In this document: piece by piece, positions 9,766 to 18,551 of the stretch | Position numbering within the stretch: the first letter of the stretch is position 1 | How the letters are laid out: the number at the start of each line of letters is the position of its first letter | NCBI GenBank assembly: GCA_018711945.1 | Contig: DVHP01000013.1 | Coordinates: 1 to 37,482 of the forward strand | From: Candidatus Ventrenecus avicola | GTDB taxonomy: Bacteria > Bacillota_I > Bacilli_A > RF39 > UBA660 | Length of the DNA: 37,482 nt | Direction: 5' to 3' | Notes under the pieces: model-generated | Told to the model about the DNA's origin: nothing | The model's database searches: none | The model's input: the letters and a program-made list of their open reading frames with translations, nothing else | Program-made: the position numbers and the translations under genes

Positions 9766-9842
9766 GGGGGACTAGCTCAGTTGGCTAGAGCATCTGCCCT
9801 GCACGCAGAGGGTCGCGGGTTCGAGTCCCACGTCCTCCACCA
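9766..9842 (+). tRNA. tRNA-Ala (anticodon TGC), CCA encoded
   Basis: GGGGGAC/GTCCTCC acceptor stem, TCTGC-CCTGCAC-GCAGA anticodon arm, GGGTTCGAGTCCC T arm, terminal CCA. Confidence 0.93.
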
Positions 9843-9853
9843 AGAATAATTAC

Positions 9854-9876
9854 AAAACCCTAAAAAGGGTTTTTTT
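9854..9876 (+). terminator. Rho-independent terminator after the tRNA
   Basis: AAACCCTaaaaAGGGTTTTTTT. Confidence 0.75.
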
Positions 9877-9894
9877 CATTGATAGAAAGGACTT

Positions 9895-10293
9895 ATGATG
9901 AAAAACGACAAAGAAATGCTTACCGGAAAAATCGAAAGATGTCTAAATATTTACAATTACATTATGTATGGTAAAGAAAGACTAGTACCAGATTCTGAAT
10001 TAGGACATATAAAATTTCATACTTTATATCAATATACCCAAACAGCATATGAAGATGCAATTCTTTTAAAAATAAATGAAGATAATTACATTTGGTTCAA
10101 TGCTCCCCAAGAAGAAACAACCCCTCTATTACAAAGACTAGGAATTTTCCAAAAACATATTACTACAACTCCAGAAAAAGATTATGATTTATTCATAGAC
10201 AAAGATTCTTTAATCCCATACTTCCCAGCTCCAAAAAAAGAAAAACATCCATTTACAAGAAAATTAACAAGAAAGATGAAAAAAGACAAGTAG
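9895..10293 (+). CDS. Hypothetical protein
   Basis: 132 aa ORF, AGAAAGGA RBS-like sequence, lysine-rich C-terminus. Confidence 0.55.
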   Translation: MMKNDKEMLTGKIERCLNIYNYIMYGKERLVPDSELGHIKFHTLYQYTQTAYEDAILLKINEDNYIWFNAPQEETTPLLQRLGIFQKHITTTPEKDYDLFIDKDSLIPYFPAPKKEKHPFTRKLTRKMKKDK

Positions 10294-10306
10294 AAACTCT
10301 ATTTGT

Positions 10307-11080
10307 CTATTTTATTTGGATTGCATCAATCGCCCGGCCATAAATACCTGCATAACCACTACTAGTATTATCTACTTTATTGACCCAACTAAGCCATGAA
10401 CCACCTTTTAAGTGTACTCTGTAAGTAGCCCCTTCTATTTGAACACCATCAATATTATTTCCAAGATTTCCAGCATAGTCATGACGATTTTCTACCCAAG
10501 GAAGCCAATATCCCTTATTCATATCATGAACTCTTATTCGATAAGTATCGGCATACACTCCACCGATTGCATTTCCAAAATTACCAGCATAGTCATTTGT
10601 TCCAACGAAAACATTAGGAAGCCAATATTTTTTTACATTATCATACACTTGATATTTAATAGAACGAGTATCACTCGGTAAATCACGATCTAAGTATGGT
10701 TCAGGATCAATTCGCACATCACTTTGATTTCGAATCTCAAAATGAAGATGAACCCCATAAGCGTTGCCAGTATCTCCCATGTATCCAAGCCTTTGAGATT
10801 GTGATACACGATCCCCCTTATTTACATAGACTTCTTTTAAATGTGCATATAATGTATAATACCCATCATCATGTTTTATTTTTACAAAATTTCCATAACT
10901 TGCATTACCAGTTGACCCAGGATTATGAGGCTGTCCCGTTTGTACCATAACAACTTCTCCTGCACTGTGGGCGATAACGGTATCTTGTTGATACCACTTT
11001 TTAACAACATCTACCGCTGGATGACTATTGGAATAAGGATTGGTAATTTGATTTTCTCCATCTAACAAAATTCGACTCAT
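10307..11080 (-). CDS. M23 family metallopeptidase with three C-terminal ChW-like repeats
   Basis: HSAGEVVMVQ...YGNFVKIKHDDGYYTLYAHL...GDTGNAYGVHLHFEIR (LytM HxH); repeats YWLPNVFVGTNDYAGNFGNAIGGV / YWLPWVENRHDYAGNLGNNIDGV / SWLSWVNKVDNTSSGYAGIYGRAIDAI. Confidence 0.85.
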   Translation of the reverse strand: MSRILLDGENQITNPYSNSHPAVDVVKKWYQQDTVIAHSAGEVVMVQTGQPHNPGSTGNASYGNFVKIKHDDGYYTLYAHLKEVYVNKGDRVSQSQRLGYMGDTGNAYGVHLHFEIRNQSDVRIDPEPYLDRDLPSDTRSIKYQVYDNVKKYWLPNVFVGTNDYAGNFGNAIGGVYADTYRIRVHDMNKGYWLPWVENRHDYAGNLGNNIDGVQIEGATYRVHLKGGSWLSWVNKVDNTSSGYAGIYGRAIDAIQIK

Positions 11081-11267
11081 AAATTTCTTCTCCTTTCAAT
11101 GATAATTTATGAGTTTTTTTAAATTTTGCTTGTTTCTTTGTCACACTTTTAAAAATTTCGCATATGAGAACTTACTCCTTTTTATGTACACTAACTAAAA
11201 TACAATTTATTTAACAAAAACATAATAATAAAATAGAATATCTCTTATAAAAAAAGGGAGGAATAAT

Positions 11268-11597
11268 ATGATTACTACCAATGCGGTAATTTCCAATATA
11301 ATTGTAGAAAATAACACCGTTTTAATTCAATTTAACGTAGAAGGAAAATACTTTCCGACTAATTACAGTTTTAATACATCTAGTTTAGGAGATATAACAA
11401 AATTAATGTTTCTCTTACAAAGAACGAAAGCAAAAAATATCAACGATTTGATTGGCAAAAGAATTCGAGTAATTGATACAGAAGAAATAAGCAATTCATT
11501 AGTGGCCGTTGGCGATCAAAACAAAAACAAATTTGTAGATTTATATGGAGGAGAATTTCCAGTTAGAGAAAGAAAAATATATAAAAAATACCAATAA
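11268..11597 (+). CDS. Hypothetical protein
   Basis: 109 aa ORF with strong GGGAGGA RBS and downstream terminator. Confidence 0.6.
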   Translation: MITTNAVISNIIVENNTVLIQFNVEGKYFPTNYSFNTSSLGDITKLMFLLQRTKAKNINDLIGKRIRVIDTEEISNSLVAVGDQNKNKFVDLYGGEFPVRERKIYKKYQ

Positions 11598-11640
11598 TAA
11601 AAAAGAAACAACTATAAAACCTTTTGTTTCTTTTTTTACT
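11598..11640. terminator. Probable bidirectional terminator between 11268..11597 and rpoZ
   Basis: aaaaaagaaacaa ... ttgtttcttttttt. Confidence 0.65.
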
Positions 11641-11672
11641 TTCAACCCTAAAAATATTGACAAAAAAAGAAC

Positions 11673-11891
11673 TTATTTTTCTTTGTGAGTAATCACAGTA
11701 ATAAGTCCTTTATCCAATTCCTCTAAAGCTCGTCCAATACTTCTCTTATTATGATATTCATTCTCGGCCATTTGATAATGATGATTCTCTAACATCTGTT
11801 TACTACGAATAGATGCCACGTGAACAAGCTTGTATTTAGAATCTACTATAGTAAGTAATTTATCAATAGATGGATATAACATATTTATCAC
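11673..11891 (-). CDS. rpoZ: DNA-directed RNA polymerase omega subunit
   Basis: MLYPSIDKLLTIVDSKYKLVHVASIRSKQM...KRSIGRALEELDKGLI: omega family pattern. Confidence 0.85.
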   Translation of the reverse strand: MINMLYPSIDKLLTIVDSKYKLVHVASIRSKQMLENHHYQMAENEYHNKRSIGRALEELDKGLITVITHKEK

Positions 11892-11961
11892 GTCCTTACG
11901 GTACTATAATACTAAAATTTACACAAAACATACAACAAATACTGTAAAAATTGACAAAAAA

Positions 11962-11990
11962 TTGACGATTTTTCAAAAATAAAGTATAAT
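11962..11990 (+). promoter_or_regulatory. Consensus sigma-70-type promoter
   Basis: TTGACG - 17 bp - TATAAT upstream of 12032..12907. Confidence 0.75.
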
Positions 11991-12031
11991 AAATCAAAAG
12001 AATTATAGTTCAAAAGTATAGGTGGTTTTAA

Positions 12032-12907
12032 ATGGAAAGCAAAAAAATAATTCAAAGAATACCAGCACATTACGTAGAAGATGATTATTTTCAAATAATG
12101 TTAGGATACCAACATTTTATGGCTTTATTAGATAATAAAAGTTTTAAATATGCCGATTGGCCAAATATGGAATTAATTAATACTTACATAGATGATAAAA
12201 GAAAAGATAAATTTCCGTATTCAAATATTCCAATACATAAACAAAGAATATTATTCCAAAAATATATTATGGTCAATCAAATATTATCCTTCGAAAGGCA
12301 ATATTTGCTTTTTTCAAATAAAAGCTTAAAGTATTATTTTGCGTTAAAAGATGGCAACGATGCCTTACTAATATCTAGTACTCCTAAAATAAATGCAGAT
12401 AAACATAAAGAAATATTTATGACTCATAACGAACTAGCTGAATTATTAAAATTTAAAGAAAGACAATTTATTTTAGATGGAGATGAGTGGTGCAATGGAT
12501 TGCAATTAAGAGAACAAAATGAATTGCTTGAATTTTATAAAATAAACTTATTAAAAAGATTAAAAAGCCTAAATCCAGATGATATCTTAATTGACGCGAT
12601 TAATATGATTGACAAAATACCAGAAAGTTATGTCACTTCATTTACTCCTTGTTTATTAATTCACGGCAGTAAAAATGGAGAACTATCATTTTTGAAAATT
12701 TCTTTTAAAACTAATGACGGGTATATGTATACTGTTTCAATTGACGAGATAGAATTACCAAAATATTCATTATTACAAGCTAAAATGATGCCTAATGCAA
12801 TTTACATTAACAGCAAAGAACCTAAAATATCTAAAATTTTAAACCCAAATATTCCTAGTACAGAAATAGAAAAAGCAAAAAAACTAGTTCTTGCAAAGAA
12901 AAAATAG
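12032..12907 (+). CDS. Hypothetical protein
   Basis: 291 aa ORF with RBS (aggtgg) and consensus promoter; no recognised domain. Confidence 0.65.
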   Translation: MESKKIIQRIPAHYVEDDYFQIMLGYQHFMALLDNKSFKYADWPNMELINTYIDDKRKDKFPYSNIPIHKQRILFQKYIMVNQILSFERQYLLFSNKSLKYYFALKDGNDALLISSTPKINADKHKEIFMTHNELAELLKFKERQFILDGDEWCNGLQLREQNELLEFYKINLLKRLKSLNPDDILIDAINMIDKIPESYVTSFTPCLLIHGSKNGELSFLKISFKTNDGYMYTVSIDEIELPKYSLLQAKMMPNAIYINSKEPKISKILNPNIPSTEIEKAKKLVLAKKK

Positions 12908-12973
12908 AAAAAAATAATATTAATTAATAAAACTCTTGTTCTTCTCCAATTAAGTTAAGTGAAGCCAAAATTT

Positions 12974-13020
12974 TAAGACAGAGTAAGTCGAAACTACAAC
13001 GACTCTACATCTGTCTTTTT
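12974..13020 (+). terminator. Long structured terminator
   Basis: aagacag AGAGTaagTCG aaactacaa CGACTCT acat ctgtctt TTT: nested stem plus U tract. Confidence 0.65.
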
Positions 13021-13191
13021 ATAATTTGATTTTTAATATAAAACCCTTCGGTGATCACTTACTAAAAGTATAAATGATTGGGTATTTTATCGCTTTCATA
13101 CTTCCTTCAATGAGATTAATTTTTTTTTAAACCAAAATAGATTAAAATTCTTTTATGTCTTTTAGCTAAAATAGGGCATTTTTTATATATT

Positions 13192-15045
13192 TCAAAAAAT
13201 AAGTTTCCGAAGTGCCCTTAAAATTTCTACCATAGCCCAAGTATCTTGTTGACAATAAATACGCAGAGCCCCCTGAGTTTTCAAAAGCTCTTCTTTAGTC
13301 ATAGAATCATAATTTGCATATTCTATAATCGCTTCTGTACCGTTTTTCACATCTAAATTGGCATACGTTAAATCACTAAAAACAGGCAAAGTTTTTTTAA
13401 TAGAGAAAGATCCATTCAGTCTCTCATCATAAAAATTAAAAGTTTCTACTTCATCTCTAGAAAATCCCAATCGTTCATATAAACTTTTCTGATTATTGAC
13501 AATCCATAGCAAATCAAAACCTCGATGATAAAGCTTTATTAAATCATCATGATACTCTGGAAAAATAGATGCGAGTTCCTTAATCCGTCCTTTTTCAAAT
13601 GCTACATTCTGAGCAAAAAGGGTACCTTTATTCACATCGACATGCTCTAGTAAACACTCGATCAGTTCCTTTCGTTCATCCTTTGTGGTCTTAGCAAGAA
13701 AAATAACATTATCTTTCTCTTTATCACAAACACCTGGGGCACGTTCAATATGCAAACTAAACTCAAAAGGGCTTTGAGTATAAGGTCTTTCTCCACGAAA
13801 CCTCGGAATTGGTGATGGAAACGTCTCGAAATCCAAATGATAAATCGGATATTCTAAAGTATGAAAAGCTGCCCGAATTTTCTCTTTTTGTAAAAACGGT
13901 TCATGTGTTCTCACACATTCTCTTTGAATCCGATGATTTTCTTTACAAATCCACTCTTCGGGTACATCAAGCATATGAAGATACCCGGCATTGATAAGCT
14001 CTAATCCTTTAATTCTTTTCCCGTTTTCCGTTAAAAATCCTGCTCCGTTATTCACATAACACAAAGAGCTATTTTTCTCTGGAATCTTACTTCCACAAAC
14101 ATCCTTAAAATACTTACACTGCGTTTGTTTTTTATATCCACAGGAACATCCTAAAGAAACTTCCTTACTATCGGGATGAATTAGATTGTGAATCAGTCTA
14201 TCGGCATCTTTTTGTACAAGATTTTGAAATTTCTTCGTAACTTCTGTCATATCAAAAAACGTAATCAATTCATTACCAAAAGCATCCTTGTGATACACTG
14301 CCTTGTGATGTTCTTCATATCCATCATATACATAATCGCCATTTAAAACCCCTAAATAATAATGAATATTCTTTTTTGGTTTCTTAGGGTCCTTTTCAAT
14401 CATAAAACGTTGTACAGCAAGGTCATAAATATAAGACCCTATACCATAACGATCCATCAATTTACTCTTTAAAGATTCATACGTTTTCCGATCCATTTCC
14501 TTTTCCAAAGGATAATCAGGAATTTCTCCCTTTAATTGATAAATATTGCCTTTCCGAGAAAAAATAGAATATTTTTCTTTTCGATAATATCCTCCCATAA
14601 GTTCTAAGTATTTTTTAGAAGTAGTAGCCTTCACTTCGATAATAGAAACGTCATCTGCTTCACTATAAATATCAACATAGCAAAGAAAAAGAACATCTTT
14701 ATATACACAAGAAAAACATTTTTGATCACTCGTTTTTTCTGCATAAACAACTTTCCCAGGAAATGAGTCTTCTGCAAGACGTCCTGCTTCTAATTCTACT
14801 CGCTTATAATAAGGATTCATTGCCTTTAATTGAGGATTTTCTTTTCTAGTCTTATCAATAACGTCAAAAGAAGAATCTGTATCAAACATCGCATCAAAAA
14901 TTTCTTTTAATTTTTGATTTTCTTCTTCCTTCTTATATTCTTGGTAACTTATCGTTCTTTGTAATACAGACTCACGAATATCCTCTAAAGCAACATATCT
15001 ATCACATCTTGTATATTCAATAAAATTAGTCTTGGTAATTGCCAT
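13192..15045 (-). CDS. DUF2779 domain protein: predicted PD-(D/E)XK (Cas4/RecB-like) nuclease with Cys cluster and DEDD exonuclease-like domain
   Basis: VSIIEVKATTS (ExK), CSCGYKKQTQCKYFKDVC cysteine cluster, YPIYHLDFETFPSPIPRF and YCQQDTWAM (DnaQ-like acidic motifs). Confidence 0.8.
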   Translation of the reverse strand: MAITKTNFIEYTRCDRYVALEDIRESVLQRTISYQEYKKEEENQKLKEIFDAMFDTDSSFDVIDKTRKENPQLKAMNPYYKRVELEAGRLAEDSFPGKVVYAEKTSDQKCFSCVYKDVLFLCYVDIYSEADDVSIIEVKATTSKKYLELMGGYYRKEKYSIFSRKGNIYQLKGEIPDYPLEKEMDRKTYESLKSKLMDRYGIGSYIYDLAVQRFMIEKDPKKPKKNIHYYLGVLNGDYVYDGYEEHHKAVYHKDAFGNELITFFDMTEVTKKFQNLVQKDADRLIHNLIHPDSKEVSLGCSCGYKKQTQCKYFKDVCGSKIPEKNSSLCYVNNGAGFLTENGKRIKGLELINAGYLHMLDVPEEWICKENHRIQRECVRTHEPFLQKEKIRAAFHTLEYPIYHLDFETFPSPIPRFRGERPYTQSPFEFSLHIERAPGVCDKEKDNVIFLAKTTKDERKELIECLLEHVDVNKGTLFAQNVAFEKGRIKELASIFPEYHDDLIKLYHRGFDLLWIVNNQKSLYERLGFSRDEVETFNFYDERLNGSFSIKKTLPVFSDLTYANLDVKNGTEAIIEYANYDSMTKEELLKTQGALRIYCQQDTWAMVEILRALRKLIF

Positions 15046-15048
15046 AAA

Positions 15049-15402
15049 TTATGCGATCTCCACTTGATAATCTTCACTACCATCCGTATGAGTTACTTTA
15101 AATCGGACATTATCTACATCAATTTCATCAACATGAATAAAATAATTATTTTCTACTAATTCACTACCATAAAAATAAGTTTCAGGATCTTTAAATTCAT
15201 CAGGATGAGCTTCAACATAAACACGCGCAGCACGAATAAGCTCATCGTTCCAGGTAGCTTCCATCTCTTCTGTTTGATCGGCTTCTTGATAAGCATAACT
15301 AACCCTCGTAATTCCAATAGCAAAAATAATCGCTAAGACAGCACACAAAATAATCATTTCTTTTATAGTATAACCTTTATGATTCAGTAACATTATGATC
15401 AC
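15049..15402 (-). CDS. Type IV prepilin-like protein (class III/IV signal peptide)
   Basis: NHKG|YTIKEMIILCAVLAIIFAIGITRVSYAY: G at -1, E at +5, hydrophobic helix, short ectodomain. Confidence 0.65.
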   Translation of the reverse strand: MIIMLLNHKGYTIKEMIILCAVLAIIFAIGITRVSYAYQEADQTEEMEATWNDELIRAARVYVEAHPDEFKDPETYFYGSELVENNYFIHVDEIDVDNVRFKVTHTDGSEDYQVEIA

Positions 15403-15470
15403 ATCCTTAAAAAAATTATAGCATTTTTTTTAATGAAAAAAAAGACACTATCGTCTTTTCTTTCTTACAA

Positions 15471-15935
15471 TTATTTAATATCTTTAATGGTAACAGAATA
15501 ACTTCCGTTAGGACTAGATACTTCAATGGTTTCTCCTTTTTTATGGCCAATTACAGCTTGACCAATTGGACTTTCATTAGAAATTTTATTTTCAAATGGA
15601 TCTGCTTCCATCGAACCAACAATTTTGTATTCATCTTCTTCCCCATCGTCATACAAAATAACAACAGTAGAACCAATAGCAGCAACACCTTTTTCCTTAG
15701 AATCAGCAATCGTACTATGTTCTAACTTATATTCTAATTCTTTAATTCGTGCTTCTACTTGAGCTTGTTCATCACGAGCAGAGTCATAATCTGCATTTTC
15801 AGATAAATCTCCTTGAGCTCTAGCATCCTTTAAATCCTTTATAATACGTGGTCTTACCACCGTTTTTAACTCATTTAATTCTGTTTCCAACTCCAAATAA
15901 CCTTCTGGAGTCAAAATAAATTCTTGTTCTTTCAT
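15471..15935 (-). CDS. greA: Transcription elongation factor GreA
   Basis: LTPEGYLELETELNELKTVVRPRIIKDLKDARAQGDLSENADYDSARDEQ...ESPIGQAVIGHKKGETIEV. Confidence 0.95.
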   Translation of the reverse strand: MKEQEFILTPEGYLELETELNELKTVVRPRIIKDLKDARAQGDLSENADYDSARDEQAQVEARIKELEYKLEHSTIADSKEKGVAAIGSTVVILYDDGEEDEYKIVGSMEADPFENKISNESPIGQAVIGHKKGETIEVSSPNGSYSVTIKDIK

Positions 15936-15976
15936 TTCATCATCACTTTCTAATCAATCAATCGTGCAACATCATA

Positions 15977-17167
15977 CTATAAAAAAGACTCTTTGTCAAA
16001 CACTTTTATCCGCATCATATCAAGCCTTGACACATGTCTGTCAAGTGGCATTTTTAAAATCATATTAGGATGATTTGCTATAGAAATTTCTTCTCCATTT
16101 TCATTCCATATTGTATGAACTGTATACGAAAAAGTTTCCATATTTGGCCCAAAAAATTGTACTTCATCGCCAACTTTAAAATAATTTCTTTGTTCTAAAG
16201 TAACTATCTGTTCTTTTTCATCGTAATCTAAAACTAATCCTAAAAAATCTTGATTAGAAACTTCTTGTCGCCCTAAAAAATATTGTTCTTTCTCACCAGG
16301 AAGTTTATCAAAAAACTGTGGACTACTCTCGCGATTAGCTACTCGGTTAAGAAGGGCTAAATAATATGCTTCATCTGCCTTCGTTAAGGAATGGTCCTTT
16401 ATTTTATCTAACATTCTTCGGTAACATAAAATAACCGTTGCGATATAATAAATTCCTCTCATTCGACCTTCCACTTTAAATGAGTTAACGCCCGACGTAA
16501 TCATTTCTTCCAAATAAGGTATCATATTCAAATCTTTACTTGTCATACTAAACTTAGGAGAATCTTCTACCTCAAAAACCCAACGACAAATCTGAGCACA
16601 TCCCCCGCGATTTGCATCACGGTTAGTAAGACGGTTTGATAACACACAACGTCCCGAAAGAGAAGTACACATAGCCCCATGAACAAAACATTCAAGCTCT
16701 AAACCAGTACTTTCCTTAATCGCCTTAATATCTTCCCTACTTGCCTCACGTGCTAAAACAATTCTTGTAACTCCTAAACTTTTATAAAAAGAAGCACTCT
16801 TATGATTTAAAACACTTGCCTGAGTAGACAAATGAACTTCCAAAGGAATATTCTGTTTACGAATAAGCTCTATAACAAACAAATCACTTACTATCACCGC
16901 ATCCACATGAATTCTTGATAATTCCCATAGATACTCTTCCAAACCTTCTGTATCCTTATTATGAAAAATAATATTAACGGTTACATAAACTCTTTTTTGC
17001 ATCTTATGAGCATATTCTACTCCTGCTTTGATATCTTCTAAAGAAAAGTTCTTTGCATTCGCTCTTAAACTAAAATTTTGCCCTCCGATATAAACCGCGT
17101 CAGCTCCATAATGAAAAGCAAACTTTAATTTTTCTAAATCACCTGCTGGTGCGAGTAATTCAATCAT
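15977..17167 (-). CDS. yrrO: Peptidase U32 family protein
   Basis: ELLAPAGDLEKLKFAFHYGADAVYIGGQNFSLRANAKNFS; ECFVHGAMCTSLSGRCVLSN; yrr-type synteny. Confidence 0.9.
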   Translation of the reverse strand: MIELLAPAGDLEKLKFAFHYGADAVYIGGQNFSLRANAKNFSLEDIKAGVEYAHKMQKRVYVTVNIIFHNKDTEGLEEYLWELSRIHVDAVIVSDLFVIELIRKQNIPLEVHLSTQASVLNHKSASFYKSLGVTRIVLAREASREDIKAIKESTGLELECFVHGAMCTSLSGRCVLSNRLTNRDANRGGCAQICRWVFEVEDSPKFSMTSKDLNMIPYLEEMITSGVNSFKVEGRMRGIYYIATVILCYRRMLDKIKDHSLTKADEAYYLALLNRVANRESSPQFFDKLPGEKEQYFLGRQEVSNQDFLGLVLDYDEKEQIVTLEQRNYFKVGDEVQFFGPNMETFSYTVHTIWNENGEEISIANHPNMILKMPLDRHVSRLDMMRIKVFDKESFL

Positions 17168-17951
17168 GACGTTCCTCCTTTGGCGGTAGCCGGTAAATCG
17201 TCTCTTGATGCAAAAAGAAAGAAGAAGTAGATGGATATTGACCAGCTTCGAATTCTTTTAACCACTCTGAAAAATGTTCAATTTGAGTAAATTCCAAATT
17301 AAGAAGATAATACTCACACGGACAATCAAGTAGTTCGTATCCATTATATACTGCATGATCATACAAAACCGTTCCATATTCATTTTCTACTAAAAGAAAC
17401 TCTTTATTATGAATTGGTTCTTTAATAAGAAATGGATTTGTTCTCTCTACACCAAAATGTCTCGCATAATTAGTAACCAATTGCCTTCTAGAATACATAA
17501 GTGGCAAATGTCCAAACAAAACAGCCCCAACCTTCGCCTGACTAGAAATATATTTTATTTCTTCTAAGGTAATATCAGGCGACAAAATAACTGAGTCAAC
17601 ATAAGAAAGATAAGCTAAAGTAGTCTCTAAACTACAAACTGCATGAGTTGCATATAATATAGTTTTTAAAGGACTATTCTTTTCTTTTAACACTTCTAAA
17701 ACGCCTAAATCTTCAAAAACAATACCCTGAGCACATTTTAAAATAGAAGGATAAAGTTCTATAAAAGAATTCATGAGCGAAGAATCAAAAAGTCGATTGA
17801 CATAAATGTAAGAGCCTTTTGGAATTTCTTGAATAGCATACTCATGACTCATTCCAACACAGTAGCCCTTTAACGGAAAAAGAAAAAGGGTATTATCCAC
17901 TTTCTCTAACTTATTATTTCCAGCTAAAACAAGATATTTATTTTTCATCAT
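17160..17951 (-). CDS. yrrN: U32-like protein, partner of yrrO
   Basis: Position between methyltransferase and U32 peptidase; GAVLFGHLPLMYSRRQL motif. Confidence 0.75.
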   Translation of the reverse strand: MMKNKYLVLAGNNKLEKVDNTLFLFPLKGYCVGMSHEYAIQEIPKGSYIYVNRLFDSSLMNSFIELYPSILKCAQGIVFEDLGVLEVLKEKNSPLKTILYATHAVCSLETTLAYLSYVDSVILSPDITLEEIKYISSQAKVGAVLFGHLPLMYSRRQLVTNYARHFGVERTNPFLIKEPIHNKEFLLVENEYGTVLYDHAVYNGYELLDCPCEYYLLNLEFTQIEHFSEWLKEFEAGQYPSTSSFFLHQETIYRLPPKEERHD

Positions 17952-18546
17952 TTTTCCTTACACTAACAGAGAGTCCGTCTCCAATATCCAAAAACTCTGT
18001 ATCAAACTCTTCATTGGTTTTCAAAAAGTCAATATACCCTTCTATTTTTCCAACTAATTGTCTTAAATTCTTACTTTCAATCTTATCAGACTTTCCAACA
18101 TATCCATGAAACTTTAAATTATCAGTAATAATTGCGCCTCCAGGTGCTAAAAAATACTTATATTTTTCAAAAAACTTTTTATATTGTCCTTTTGCAGCAT
18201 CAATAAAAATCAAATCATACTCTGTGCCTTCTGCTAAATTAAGTTCTAAAGCATCCTGAAATACAACCGTCACTTTACCTTCAAAACCACATTTTTTTAC
18301 ATTTTTTAAAGCTTCCATATAGTTAGTCTCGTCACGTTCAATCGTGGTAACTTTCACTTGTTGACTACTAGAAGCCATTAAAATACCAGAATAACCAATG
18401 GCACTACCAATCTCTAAAACACTCTTAATATCATGTTGTTTAATAAACTTCATCAAGTAAGCAATGCTTTCCTTTTCAATAATCGGCACATTATGCTCTT
18501 TGGCATATTCTTCCATTTCTAATATTAAATTTTTCATAGTACTCAC
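17938..18546 (-). CDS. yrrM: O-methyltransferase (YrrM/TrmR-like)
   Basis: VLEIGSAIGYSGILMASSS...DLIFIDAAKGQYKKFFEKY. Confidence 0.88.
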   Translation of the reverse strand: MSTMKNLILEMEEYAKEHNVPIIEKESIAYLMKFIKQHDIKSVLEIGSAIGYSGILMASSSQQVKVTTIERDETNYMEALKNVKKCGFEGKVTVVFQDALELNLAEGTEYDLIFIDAAKGQYKKFFEKYKYFLAPGGAIITDNLKFHGYVGKSDKIESKNLRQLVGKIEGYIDFLKTNEEFDTEFLDIGDGLSVSVRKNDEK

Positions 18547-18551
18547 TTTCT

